From: Loripinus fragilis
Lineage: Eukaryota; Mollusca; Bivalvia; Lucinida; Lucinidae
Reading direction: 5' to 3'
Length of the DNA: 64,000 nt
Assembly: GCA_964019695.1 (NCBI GenBank)
Contig: OZ026527.1
Span: 79,464,831-79,528,830 of the forward strand
Part shown: positions 51,487-62,473 of the stretch, in pieces
How positions within the stretch are numbered: the stretch's first letter is position 1
Layout: every line of letters begins with the position of its first letter
Notes under the pieces: model-generated
The model's database searches: none
What the model was told of the DNA's origin: nothing
The model's input: the letters and a program-made list of their open reading frames with translations, nothing else
Made by a program: the position numbers and the translations under genes

Positions 51487-53526
51487 CAATTCCTGCATCC
51501 ACTGTCCGCTAATTTTCTGTGTCTGCTGTCTGTTAGAGTCTCCTGCAAGGGGCTCAATTCCTGCATCCACTGTCCGCTAATTTTCCGTGTCTGCTGTCTG
51601 TTAGAGTCTCCTGCAAGGGGCTCAATTCCTGCATCCATTGTCCGCTAATTTTCCGTGTCTGCTGTCTGTTAGAGTCTCCTGCAAGGGGCTCAATTTCTGC
51701 ATCCACTGTCCGCTAATTTTCCGTGTCTGCTGTCTGTTAGAGTCTCCTGCAAGGGGCTCAATTCCTGCATCCACTGTCCGCTAATTTTCCGTGTCTGCTG
51801 TCTGTTAGAGTCTCCTGCAAGGGGCTCAATTCCTGCATCCACTGTCCGCTAATTTTCCGTGTCTGCTGTCTGTGAGAGTCTCCTGCAAGGGGCTCAATTC
51901 CTGCATCCACTGTCCGCTAATTTTCCGTGTCTGCTGTCTGTTAGAGTCTCCTGCAAGGGGCTCAATTCCTGCTTCCACTGTCCGCTAATTTTCCGTGTCT
52001 GCTGTCTGTTAGAGTCTCCTGCAAGGGGCTCAATTCCTGCATCCACTGTCCGCTAATTTTCCGTGTCTGCTGTCTGTTAGAGTCTCCTGCAAGGGGCTCA
52101 ATTCCTGCATCCACTGTCCGCTAATTTTCCGTGTCTGCTGTCTGTTAGAGTCTCCTGCAAGGGGCTCAATTCCTGCTTCCACTGTCCGCTAATTTTCCGT
52201 GTCTGCTGTCTGTTAGAGTCTCCTGCAAGGGGCTCAATTCCTGCATCCACTGTCCGCTAATTTTCCGTGTCTGCTGTCTGTTAGAGTCCCCTGCAAGGGG
52301 CTCAATTCCTGCATCCACTGTCCGCTAATTTTCCGTGTCTGCTGTCTGTTAGAGTCCCCTGCAAGGGGCTCAATTCCTGCTTCCACTGTCCGCTAATTTT
52401 CCATGTCTGCTGTCTGTTGGAGTCTCCTGCAAGGGGCTCAATTCCTGCATCCACTGTCCGCTAATTTCCGTGTCTGCTGTCTGTTTGAGTCTCCTGCAAG
52501 GGGCTCAATTCCTGCATCCACTGTCCGCTAATTTTCCGTGTCTGCTGTCTGTTGGAGTCTCCTGCAAGAGGCTCAATTCCTGCATCCACTGTCTGCTAAT
52601 TTTCCATGTCTGCTGTCTGTTAGAGTCTCCTGCAAGGGGCTCAATTCCTGCATCCACTGTCCGCTAATTTTCCGTGTCTGCTGTCTGTTAGAGTCTCCTG
52701 CAAGGGGCTCAATTCCTGCATCCACTGTCCGCTAATATTCCGTGTCTGCTGTCTGTTAGAGTCTCCTGCAAGGGGCTCAATTCCTGCTTCCACTGTCCGC
52801 TAATTTTCCGTGTCTGCTGTCTGTTAGAGTCTCCTGCAAGGGGCTCAATTCCTGCATCCACTGTCCGCTAATTTTCCGTGTCTGCTGTCTGTTAGAGTCT
52901 CCTGCAAGGGGCTCAATTCCTGCATCCACTGTCCGCTAATTTTCCGTGTCTGCTGTCTGTTAGAGTCTCCTGCAAGGGGCTCAATTCCTGCATCCACTGT
53001 CCGCTAATTTTCCGTGTCTGCTGTCTGTTAGAGTCTCCTGCAAGGGGCTCAATTCCTGCATCCACTGTCCGCTAATTTTCCGTGTCTGCTGTCTGTTAGA
53101 GTCTCCTGCAAGGGGCTCAATTCCTGCATCCACTGTCCGCTAATTTTCCTTGTCTGCTGTCTGTTGGAGTCTCCTGCAAGAGGCTCAATTCCTGCATCCA
53201 CTGTCCGCTAATTTCCGTGTCTGCTGTCTGTTGGAGTCTCCTGCCAGGGGCTCAATTCCTGCATCCACTGTCCGCTAATTTTCCGTGTCTGCTGTCTGTT
53301 AGAGTCTCCTGCAAGAGGCTCAATTCCTGCATCCACTGTCCGCTAATTTTCTGTGTCTGCTGTCTGTTAGAGTCTCCTGCAAGGGGCTCAATTCCTGCAT
53401 CCACTGTCCGCTAATTTTCCGTGTCTGCTGTCTGTTAGAGTCTCCTGCAAAAGGCTCAATTCCTGCATCCACTGTCCGCTAATTTTCTGTGTCTGCTGTC
53501 TGTTAGAGTTTCCTGCAAGAGGCTCT
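51487..53526. repeat. Array D: 68-bp minisatellite (~30 copies)
   Basis: The unit runs from 'tcctgcatccactgtccgct' through 'aattttccgtgtctgctgtc' and 'tgttagagtctcctgcaag' to 'gggctcaat', 68 bp in total, with two 67-bp units near 52462 and 53211. Copies are very uniform, so homogenisation is recent. The 65-codon ORFs restart in different units because 68 is not a multiple of three. The copies are contiguous with no spacers, so it is not a CRISPR array. Confidence 0.97.
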
Positions 53527-53529
53527 CAA

Positions 53530-54570
53530 CTATCATTTCACTCCGTTTAGAGCCTAGTCCCTGACCCTCAATGGATGCTAAGAAGCTTTAAATAGAGTAT
53601 ACAAGTCAGCTCTGTATACTTCTGGGTGAAATGAAAGTGTTTTTCGTGTCTGATTATAAAAGCAAACCAACACTTGCTGGTTGCATTTTGCTGTTATTAT
53701 CAGACATTACAAAACCTGGCAACAAGGAGTCGGCTGGCATCCGATGATACCCCTGCCTCAGAGCAGCCAATACGGTTTTGACCGGGGGACCAGGTGCCTT
53801 GTAATTAAAACTGAATTCAGTCCAACTTCAGTGGCTCGAACTCGTCGGTTCGAGTCCGACCCATCAAAAGGTTCGATCAATACCTGGTCTGACAATTTTC
53901 AAGGGAGATACCTACTATATGTTTACAATGGACACCACGCTTTTATCGATTAAAGCTGCTAGTGCACGTGCCATCTGTCATTTATGTCAATTTACCCCTT
54001 TGCACACTAGAGTTAAAATTATAAGCGACGGTTGTTTGCAATTACGCATCTGCGGATAGTAAATGCTGATCAATGCATTTGCTATCCCACCAGCTATCAC
54101 GATTTAGTTGTCTGGTTTGTTGTTTTGTGTGCGATGACATACAAAATCGCCTGGATGTTTAAAACAAAGACGCAGATCAGACTGTATAGGTCAATTTTGA
54201 CTGAGATGGATCAAAGATCAGACGAGTCTACTTAGGAGCACAAGAAAGGTAAATAAGATTGTAACAGTTATTTCTCACCTAATACTTACTGCTCGTACTA
54301 TCGACGTAACAAACTTTCCAACAAATATGTAACGACATGACCAATACAACAACTACATGCTTAGTCGAGCGGTCAACGTCTTGAATTGCAAATATTCCCA
54401 GGAATGTTGCAACGTTAGAATCCCTGAGTCCCAAGTACCTTTTTTTCATTAACATATTTTTTTGAGGGGGAGGGGGTAGGAATGGTAAATCTACTACCTT
54501 TGGGTATCAGTGAAATGACAATAATTTTTTTTAGTACATTGTAATTTTATTGTAGAAAAATTAATTGTAT
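53530..54570. other. Unannotated flank of array D
   Basis: No recognisable gene. Isolated motifs like those of C modules occur: 'gctgatcaatgcatttgct' near 54065 and 'cgcagatcagactg' near 54171. ORFs of 90 (53681-53953) and 67 codons (54032-54235) have no identifiable domain. Confidence 0.4.
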
Positions 54571-54574
54571 CTGA

Positions 54575-54685
54575 TATTTTGTTTGTTTTGTATGATTCGA
54601 TTCTTTACGTCCCATCAACAATCTTTCAGTTAAACAGGGACTGGTCTTCCTGGATTGAACCAGTACTAAATTAGGATAATATCGT
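54575..54685 (-). mobile_element. SINE family 2 (copy d), tRNA head missing
   Basis: Only the tail and body survive ('gattctttacgtcccatcaa', 'caatctttcagttaaacagg', 'cttcctggattgaacc'). The match stops at about 54683, before the tRNA-like head. It is a truncated retrocopy. Confidence 0.75.
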
Positions 54686-55154
54686 ATATTTTAATAAATT
54701 ATGAAATAAAGTATATACCATGATGAAAATATATTGCTATTTATTGAGGAATAAATATAGTTTATATGATACTTGTAACTATTCTGCAGCCCTAGGTACT
54801 AGGGTGTGCATTTGACATTCTGTCTCTTTGACAAATTGTTATTTATAGAATTTATGCATCATCAGGTGTCCCAGACAAAATCTGGGCTCAGTTGTCATTT
54901 TTCTTGCTGGCTGTTTGCAGGACTGCATTTGGATACCCACCACCAACTCCTTTCTCCACCTTTGTTCAACATTTGGAAAGAAACAACCCAGAATATAGTT
55001 AGGAAATTGTAATTTACACTACTGGCACCTCCAGTAGTTTGAATTTACATTTTGATTTCAATGTAAATCTAGGGGGAATTTAATTTCTATCTGAAATCAA
55101 TTCATTTCCTCCACATTGCAGGATCCGAATCATGCACTGACCTGCCTGCTTGTA

Positions 55155-55466
55155 CTTACACCCTTTAAGCCTTCAAGCTGTCTGTCTGATTAACCTGTTT
55201 CAGTTAGGGGTCCGCAGACACAATTGGCTGGACCAAGTCCAACACAGACCAGCTCCTGTGCGGCACAGACAGTCAACCACCCTGACTTGCAGGCTCATAC
55301 TCTGTCATACTTAAACCCTTTAAGCCTTCAAGCTGTCTGTCTGATTAACCTGTTTCAGTTAGGGGTCTGCAGACACAATTGGCTGGACCAAGTTCAACAC
55401 AGACCAGCTCATGTGCGGCACGGACAGTCCACCACCCTGACTTGCAGGCTCATACTCTGACATAGT
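55155..55466. repeat. 155-bp tandem duplication
   Basis: 'ccctttaagccttcaagctg' starts at 55161 and 55316, and the two copies differ at only a few positions. The 78-codon ORF at 55224-55460 spans both and shows no domain. Confidence 0.9.
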
Positions 55467-55747
55467 GCTCCACTAGATGCTAGGGCAGACCCAGCCTGGC
55501 GACCTTGGTGACTCTAACTGTATCAGTCAGCTATCTCTTCAGATATTCGTGGCTATGCAGGTCCACCATGTGCAGGGTCAAAGTCAGCTGGAATCGGTTC
55601 TTCATGGCCAAAGTTATGTTGTAATAGAATGATGTTAGTTTAATAAATGTAGAATCTGACCAGCGTTTTATCTTAATTAAATCATATAAACAATAGAAAG
55701 AGCTGAAATGAGCACGCACGCATACACTTGTATTGAAAGAATAAAAA

Positions 55748-55835
55748 GGCCCGACCGAGACTCGAACTCGCATTAAAGAGAAGAAATACTTGTACATTAT
55801 TAGACTAACATTAATCTACTATTGCTTACCTATGG
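55748..55835 (-). pseudogene. tRNA-like pseudogene or SINE head
   Basis: On the minus strand, TAGCTCCATAGGTAAGCA resembles an A-box/D-arm, TAGAT...GTCTA could form an anticodon stem, and GCGAGTTCGAGTCTCGG is a good T-arm/B-box. It is followed by TTTTT, a pol III stop. The spacer between the anticodon arm and T-arm is about 29 nt, too long for a normal tRNA. I read it as a decayed tRNA or a tRNA-derived retroposon head. Confidence 0.4.
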
Positions 55836-56067
55836 AGCTACAGAGAAAGTTGAGTAAACAGTTGAAAGTTACCTATATAATTGTGATAATGTTTGATGTA
55901 ACTCCTATGATACCGCTTTATAACGGTTTCTACCTGTTTTCCCTTTCACATGCTGTAAATTCGAATCGTCTGATCTTTGATCCGTCTGAGTTGAAATTCA
56001 CCAAAACACCACCACAGTCTGATGCCCATCTGAATCTAGTCAGCACACAGTGTTGGGGACACTATGG

Positions 56068-56111
56068 GCCCGCCAGTGAAACGTCATTCGAATGTTGTTG
56101 CGCTGGCGGGC
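56068..56111. other. GC-rich hairpin
   Basis: GCCCGCCAG (56068-56076) and CTGGCGGGC (56103-56111) are perfect 9-bp inverted arms around a 26-base loop, in otherwise AT-rich DNA. It lies in a 115-codon ORF (55790-56137) whose last 60 codons are not AT-rich. I could not match that ORF to a family. Confidence 0.6.
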
Positions 56112-57280
56112 TGATCATGGCCGCTTTTAGATGTTAAGCAGGAAATAAGAACATATGCCCCAGGCCCTGGAAGGGTTTTTAGGGATACAGGGATAGTGGC
56201 CAAAAACTTAAAGAGATATGGGATTTTTTTGTAAATATTTCAATTTCCGTAGTCTGATACGGATGCACAACTTTGTGGCTACAGGTTTTGACGTATCAAC
56301 CAAGGAATAGATAGGAAGGGAGCCTTTTGATGACATGAGCGCTATGGTCTGTTACGGTCTAATACGGAACACCACGGTTAAATACAGGAACTACAGTTGT
56401 GCTAAGACTAAAGGTAACACCAAGTGCACTCCGTGTTCACTACAGATAAACTTCATCTAGACTTCAAAGTTCACTACTAGTGAACGTTATAGTGCACTAT
56501 TGTGCACTAGGTAGTGGACACCATGTGAACTAGACATATCAATAGTCTTATATGCATAACCAAGGCGTCTCTTGCTATCTAGACATTGATGATTATAAGA
56601 GATGAATACCAATTTATAATAAAATATATAAATTAGGAATATATTTTTCATCCATTATTTCATTCATTTTTTTCCTTACATTTCATTCAATTTTAATAAA
56701 TGAAATATCCATTCGTTCATCCATTCATAGTTCCTATAAGTAGCAGTCTGATCTGGGTCCACACTGTTTGTCTCTACACTTATATTTATCAATGAAGAAA
56801 ATGCATGCAGCAGACGACTGAAGCAGATAACATTTTCAGATGCATTTTTAGAGGTGCTTTAAGTTAAAAAAATGATAATAAATTACTTTCTCATGATCTA
56901 CTTTTCTTCATTTTCTTTTCTTTAATAATAATTGTGAATTTTTTTAGATGAAATTTGATGATTTTTATTATAAACTAATATTGGTTTTTAAATTTAAAGA
57001 TTCCTATTGTTTCATTTTATTGGCCATTAAACAAAGACTTACCACCTGTTCATTTAACTGATCTGGGTGCAAACTGTTTGTAACTTCCAGGCGACAAAAT
57101 AATTTACTGTGAAGTACAATGTAAATATATAACAAATTAACCTTTACCATCTTAGGCCCATACATAATATTTCAAAAAGTGTAGATCAAGACCAGTATCT
57201 ATAACAGTTTTGTCGTCCACTGAATGTGTATCATAGTGCAAAATGTTTAGAAGTTGTTAAATAGACAGGTCTATGCAATT
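56112..57280. other. Unannotated AT-rich flank with short palindromes
   Basis: It contains GTTCACTACTAGTGAAC (56469-56485), a perfect inverted repeat around one central base, near repeated 'gtgcact' motifs. No gene was seen. Confidence 0.45.
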
Positions 57281-57348
57281 ACAGTAGACCCAGATCAGGA
57301 TGCTCCTGATTGTTTACATTGTTTGCTTTTAGGTATAATAGCCTTAAA
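57280..57348 (+). repeat. Orphan C-type palindromic module
   Basis: 'cccagatcaggatgctcctg' then 'attgtttacattgtttgct' matches the fifth module of the C monomer (CCCAGATCAGACCCCTCCT... ATGTTTACATTATTTGCT) but is a single copy, about 5.8 kb outside array C2. Confidence 0.6.
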
Positions 57349-57461
57349 AGCATCAGGGCGTGACTGCACTAACAATAATGAACTGCTCCATAAAATAGGG
57401 GTTTTACAACGTTATGACATGGAGTTATTCGTATTTACAAGAGAACTTTATAATCGATTCG

Positions 57462-57540
57462 TAGGCGCAGTTAGTATAACGGTTTTACTCAGAGAGACTA
57501 ATAACAAGGCTGATGGTTCGAGCCCCACTATAATCTTTTT
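57462..57540 (+). pseudogene. tRNA-like pseudogene or SINE head
   Basis: An A-box-like TAGGCGCAGTTAGTATAACG near 57461-57481 and a B-box-like GGTTCGAGCCCC near 57515, about 40 bp apart, are followed by TTTTTT. The would-be acceptor and D stems pair poorly, so it is not a convincing functional tRNA. Confidence 0.4.
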
Positions 57541-57666
57541 TATTTTCTTATTTTTTTTTTTTTTTGCTTTCGCAAATATGCAGGGAATTTTTCGTGATTT
57601 ACATGTTTGCAGAAAAAAAGCATGTTTGATGTCTTATGCACATGTAAAGCGACTTCACTCAGTACA

Positions 57667-58202
57667 ATGGCGAAGCTTGTATGGGGATACAGCGACGATG
57701 CAGGAGCTATTATTGGAAATGTGTACACGTTCTGCACGATGGAAAAGAAGTCTGGAAGGAAACTGTCATTGAATCGTGTATTGGACAGGACTGCAGCACT
57801 CACTGGCGTTAGCAGATCAAACGCTCAGAAAATTGTGGAAGAGAAGAAGGCACAGGATGAGCAGCAACAACCAAAGCAACCACCGTCACCTAAGTCGAAA
57901 GTGTAACTGGATGACTTTGACCAGGGTGTTGTACGGAGATCATCACCAGCATGTACTCAACCCTTGATAACATCAGAACAGAGTTCAAACAGAGTATTGG
58001 TTACACTGGCAGCAAGGGTCATCTTCGCAAATATCTTCAAATGAAGTTTGCTTACACACGCTGTGGGGTGAATCGAAAAGTGGTGATGGAGAGACAAGAT
58101 GTAGTTCTCAGCAAGATCATATACCTTCGCAGGGTCAGGGAATTGAGAGGGGCAGGTTGCACAGTCGTTTATACAACAGCAGAATATACAACAGCAAATT
58201 AA
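57667..58202 (+). pseudogene. Broken, 3'-truncated DDE-superfamily transposase remnant
   Basis: This is the only stretch with protein-family character. From ATG 57667 the frame encodes an N-terminal helix-turn-helix-like part ('GNVYTF', then RTAALTGVSRSNAQKIVEEK) and a Lys/Gln/Pro linker. It stops at 57904-57906. In the same frame beyond the stop comes LDDFDQGVVRR. A shift to another frame then gives 57951-58202, with IGYTGSKGHLRKYL and NRKVVMERQDVV. These match, from memory, the layout of winged-helix IS630/Tc1-mariner-like (DDE_3) transposase proteins of invertebrates: HTH, 'LD.FD..VVRR', 'NRK.LMER.DIV', then 'YTDE'. In that last block this copy reads VVYTTAEY, so the first catalytic Asp is not visible, and the rest of the catalytic domain is absent. 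One in-frame stop, one frameshift and the missing 3' part make it a pseudogene. No terminal inverted repeats were found. A 172-codon ORF over 57254-57772 is in another frame and not credible. Confidence 0.65.
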
Positions 58203-58374
58203 AACACCCAAAAACTTATTTTATAACATATAAAACTAACTTTCCTATCCGCTGCTTGCTTAAAGTATAGATGTAGATGAAGACCATGCCATTTACATGG
58301 CCTTATAAAATGAATCTAAGTTTCAACAAAACATTCTTTTACTGTTTAAGAAAAAGACTATCCGCACAGTCTGG

Positions 58375-58615
58375 GCCACATTCCTTGTTATTCACATCAG
58401 TGTCAGACTGTTTGGGTCTACACTTCTGGTCCTGATCAGGGTTCGAACGTTTGCCAAGGTTATCAGCAGACGACAAAAGTCACCACGAGTGACAGTCTGA
58501 TCAGCGCCTTTGTTATTCACATCAGTGTCAAACTGTGAACCGACAAAATGTTGATCCTGATTGGGGCTCAAACTTACTTAGGTTATCAGCAGACGACAAA
58601 AGTCGCAGTGAGCAA
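58375..58615. repeat. Diverged two-copy repeat, ~120-125 bp
   Basis: 'ttgttattcacatcagtgtc' (58385 and 58510) and 'aggttatcagcagacgacaa' (58458 and 58578) recur in order. The copies carry GTCTGATCAG-type motifs like those of the fold-back elements further right. Confidence 0.75.
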
Positions 58616-59640
58616 GGATTAATTTATATAGGTTAAATATGAAAGAACCTGTGTAATGTCCTCATAAAAACCCGAGATTTACGTGTGCGTCGGTCCGATT
58701 TTGTTGCATGTGATTGTCTAACAGTGATAACCTTTTCAAACAATTTAGACCCTGATCAGGCTCGACAAAATGCTGCGTCTGACAGGAGTCTGCAGGATTC
58801 AGATATTATTATTATTTATTTCAGTGAATAACTTAGCTTGGGCAGTGTCTAAACAGAAAATTATGTTATGTTTTTCTTGCTTAATTTTATCATTTTGTCT
58901 CAGTAAAAATATAATAAGACAGAATATGCACTAAATTTCTTTCTCGATAAGAACTAGACTGGCATCAGTCCACTAAATATATATAATTACATTTGAAATT
59001 ATATTTAATTATGAAAAAAAATCATCTTCTAAAAATTCTATCCTCTCTGATAGTCAAATTTAGTGATGTCCAAGCCAGAACTTCTACTTCCAAGTAAAGT
59101 TATAAATTGCTATCTAAGAGAGATTATCAGTTTTACTAAAAAGTTGACATTAGAGACTGGGGCCAGTCTAGATAAGAACATGAGAGCAAATAGCTTTGGG
59201 CCATAAATCCTTAAGTTTGAGCTTTTTCACACAGATGATCGAACTCCCGCTATGCCAGGTAGAGCTGACCACATCGAAAAACGGAAATTATCCCATCCCT
59301 TTGCTGATAAGTTAGCCTGAGTTCCAGTCTGATCATTTTTTCTTCTTTTTTATTTTCCCGTTACTTGGTCAATATTAATCGAAATCAATAACGGACAACC
59401 GATACCCTTGATGTTGTATTTTTTAGAATATTAGCATTAGAAAATATTGTCAAAATATTGACGACTGGACCCAGGCTATCGGACAGTATGCTTTGCAAAT
59501 AGTTTGTACCCAAATCAGGCCCAACAGAACACAAGGCCGTCGTCGGCAGGACGGCGAACGCCGGACCACTTTTTTGGCAGAGTATGCTTTCCGCCGTGTC
59601 CCTTTTTCTCGTTTCGGCTCATTTTACTTTTTACTCTGAT
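58616..59640. other. Unannotated AT-rich sequence
   Basis: No gene seen. Scattered 'ccctgatcagg' and 'cccaaatcaggccc' motifs resemble arms of the dispersed palindromic modules. Confidence 0.4.
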
Positions 59641-59641
59641 T

Positions 59642-60820
59642 TTGCATCGCACAGCCTTAGTAGCTTTAGTAGCTACCCCTGTGCATCGCACAGCCTTAGT
59701 AGCTAACCCTTGTGCATGGCACAGCCTTAGTAGCCTTAGTAGCTAACCCTCTGCATTGCACAGACTTACTGAGCCACAACATGAGATTTCCAACAATGTG
59801 GTATCGCACAGCCTTAGTAGCTAACCCTGTGCATCGCACAGCCTTAGTAGCCTAAGTAGCTAACCCTTTGCATCGCACAGCCTTAGTAGCCTTAGTAGCT
59901 AACCCTGTGCATCGCACAGCCTTAGTAGCTAACCCTGTGCCTCGCACAGCCTTAGTAGCTAACCCTGTGCATCGCACAGCCTTAGTAGCCTTAGTAGCTA
60001 ACCCTCTGCATTGCACAGACTTACTGAGCCACAACATGAGATTTCCAACAATGTGGTATCGCACAGCCTTAGTACTACCCCTGTGCATCGCACAGCCTTA
60101 GTAGCCTTAGTAGCTAACCCTGTGCATCGCACAGCCTTAGTAGCTACCCCTGTGCATCGCACAGCCTTAGTAGCCTTAGTAGCTAACCCTGTGCATCGCA
60201 CAGCTTTAGTCGCCTTAGTAGCTAACCCTGTGCATTGCACAGACTTACTGAGCCACAACATGAGATTTCCAACAATGTGGTATCGCACAGCCTTAGTACT
60301 ACCCCTGTGCATCGCACAGCCTTAGTAGCCTTAGTAGCTAACCCTGTGCATCGCACAGCCTTAGTAGCCTTAGTAGCTAACCCTGTGCATCGCACAGCCT
60401 TAGTAGCCTTAGTAGCTAACCCTGTGCATCGCACAGCCTTAGTAGCTAACCCTGTGCATCGCACAGCCTTAGTAGCTAACCCTGTGCATCGCACAGCCTT
60501 AGTAGCCTTAGTAGCTAACCCTGTGCATCGCACAGCCTTTGTAGCCTTAGTAGCTAACCCTGTGCATCGCACAGCCTTAGCAGCCTTAGTAGCTAACCCT
60601 GTGCATCGCACAGCCTTAGTAGCTACCCCTGTGCATCGCACAGCCTTAGTAGCTAACCCTGTGCATCGCACAGCCTTAGTAGCTAACCCTTTGCATCGCA
60701 CAGCCTTAGTAGCCTTAGTAGCTAACCCTGTGCATTGCACAGTCTTAGTAGCCTTAGTAGCTAACCCTGTGCATCGCACAGCCTTAGTAGCCTTAGTAGC
60801 TAACCCTGTTCATTGCACAG
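59642..60820. repeat. Array E: 30/39-bp minisatellite with captured fold-back ends
   Basis: The basic unit is 30 bp (GTGCATCGCACAGCCTTAGT then AGCTAACCCT), or 39 bp with an extra 'agccttagt'. About 30 units are present. At 59765-59805, 60020-60060 and 60244-60284 the array is interrupted by 'actgagccacaacatgagat' then 'ttccaacaatgtggtat', which equals one end of the fold-back element at 60820. Unit lengths are multiples of three, so ORFs stay open on both strands (243 codons plus, 185 minus). These are artefacts. Confidence 0.95.
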
Positions 60821-60930
60821 ACTTACTGAGCCACAACATGAGATTTCCAACAATGTGGTATGTTCAACTAGGCAAGGCTCAAATCAGCCTGTGCACTTGC
60901 AGTCTGATCAGAGCCTTTGCTAGTCGCATA
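60820..60930 (+). mobile_element. Fold-back element, family G (copy 1)
   Basis: From 'gagccacaacatgagatttc' and 'caacaatgtggtat' it passes to an imperfect palindrome at 60871-60924 (GGCAAGGCTCAAATCAGCC ... TCTGATCAGAGCCTTTGC). The same order is found inverted at 62474-62590. No coding capacity; it resembles a small non-autonomous palindromic element. Confidence 0.65.
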
Positions 60931-61019
60931 AATATTTGTGTATTAAGCTATACTGACAAAACATGATCTGGAGTTTCTAAGTTTAAAAGAGACAGCACCG
61001 GCTCGCCAGTCTTACACTT

Positions 61020-61065
61020 GCCAAAATACCTCCGTGTTGGAAACCACATCATGGCTCAAACCCCT
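61020..61065 (-). mobile_element. Fragment of fold-back family G
   Basis: 'cgtgttggaaaccacatcat' then 'ggctcaaac' is a diverged reverse-strand version of the family-G end (gagccacaacatgagatttccaac). The palindromic core is absent. Confidence 0.4.
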
Positions 61066-62170
61066 GGAATAGCTAGCCCTTCACACAGACACTATTGTTT
61101 GTTTTGATTGATGAATTGTTCCTTACCTCTGTTAGTGTTTCTCTTCATCTTGGTATTTAAAACTTAATGTGGCATTTCCTGGTCATATAAACTTCTTGTC
61201 ATACTGTTTTATGAACAAGGAGCCACATATAATCCTGATCATTGTATGGTATTTAACACCCGTATATCTCTGATATACAGACTCTGGCAGCAGAGGATTA
61301 TCTTGAGATAAAATCAAACGAATAACACAGGATTTAGAGTTAATTAACCTCTAGATAGTCATTATTACTGTTGTGTAATTCTAATTCCCTATGGTAAGGA
61401 ATAAGGAATATTTCAATGTTGTATCTCTTTGGGGACTGTTAAGACTGTGTAACACAGTTATCAAACAATTGAGGTATACAGCAGTATTTAACACAATTTT
61501 TTGTCTGAATTTAACTCACTTTTAAGAGAATAATGTTCCCTGTCACATTTTTGTTTAGATAAGTTATATTAGGATACCTTAATAACAATTTGATTTTTTT
61601 TCCTTTATAAATTTTTTTCTTCTTTGAATTTTCTGTAAAAATTGTGTTAACTATTGCCACATACCTGAATATGTTTGTTATGGATCTGATCAAAGTTCAT
61701 GGAGAAGGTTGACTTAATGTAACCCAATGACAAAGGAGAAAACAAAACATTTAAAATGTTCATGAATTTATTGACAACATGAAAGTCATGACAAAATCTG
61801 TAACTATACTAAAATTGGTAACTCAACCCAAAATATGGTGTAGCACAGCATATACTACATTGTGCATCCAGTGAAAACTCAGATCAACCTGTTCATACAC
61901 CAAACCTGATTACAGTGTTTATTGGTCCCACAAGTAAGGTTAAATGTTAAATTGTTCTAAGCTCTCTATCGAACAATGAATACTCTGATCAAACTGGGTG
62001 TAAATGCCTGCTGATCTGATTTTCACTTGATACATATATGGGCCACGACGCAACAAAATCTGTCTTCTGGGTTTCAGTAAAAGCAATTTTCAATTAAGTC
62101 TCCTCTAGCTAGAAAATTTAAAATTTGATTGAAGTAGGTTTAGATATAATAATTTCCAATAAGGGAATAA
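61066..62170. other. Unannotated AT-rich sequence
   Basis: No gene, SINE or tandem repeat was recognised. Isolated 'ctgatcaaactgggtgtaaa' near 61984 and 'tcagatcaacctgttcatac' near 61881 resemble arms of C-type modules. Confidence 0.4.
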
Positions 62171-62172
62171 TA

Positions 62173-62278
62173 AAGGAGCTGATCAGACTGCATTGGTGGG
62201 CAGGCTGATCTGCACCTTTGTTGTTCGCGAACCGCCGAATCAAGTTTTTCACATGTCGCGGCCCATGTGATAACTACA
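62173..62278 (-). mobile_element. Fold-back family G, diverged copy
   Basis: 'gctgatcagactgcattgg' and 'gggcaggctgatctgcacc' form inverted arms, followed by 'tttgttgttcgcg' and 'cacatgtcgcggcccatgtg'. That order matches the inverted copy at 62474-62590 but with many substitutions. Confidence 0.5.
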
Positions 62279-62473
62279 AAAAGTGCTGTGAACCAGCTAA
62301 AATACAATTACAGAGAATAGCAGTTAATTTGCACAGTATATGAGCCGTGACATGTGATTTCCAACAATTTGGTATTTTGACATAATAAGTAGATTCAGAC
62401 AAGCCTTTGCAGCCTCTTTTTTTGATTAAAAACTCCAAATGATGTTCAGTCAGTAGCTTAACAGTCATGGAAT

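Noticed and set aside
51487..53526. CRISPR array
   Set aside because: Units are contiguous 68-bp copies without unique spacers, no cas genes are present, and the DNA is eukaryotic.
55790..56137. 115-codon ORF as a coding exon
   Set aside because: It starts in AT-rich DNA beside a tRNA-like remnant and ends over a GC-rich hairpin. I recognise no family, so support is insufficient.
57254..57772. 172-codon ORF as a gene
   Set aside because: It crosses a tRNA-like pseudogene and a poly-T tract (poly-Phe stretch) and is out of frame with the transposase remnant it overlaps.
59642..60820. Interstitial telomere-like repeat, because of the recurring CTAACCC
   Set aside because: Only one TAACCC-like word occurs per 30/39-bp unit, with no consecutive (TTAGGG)n.
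59868..60966. ORFs of 243 and 185 codons as genes
   Set aside because: They are open only because the 30/39-bp minisatellite unit is divisible by three. Opposite strands are equally open.
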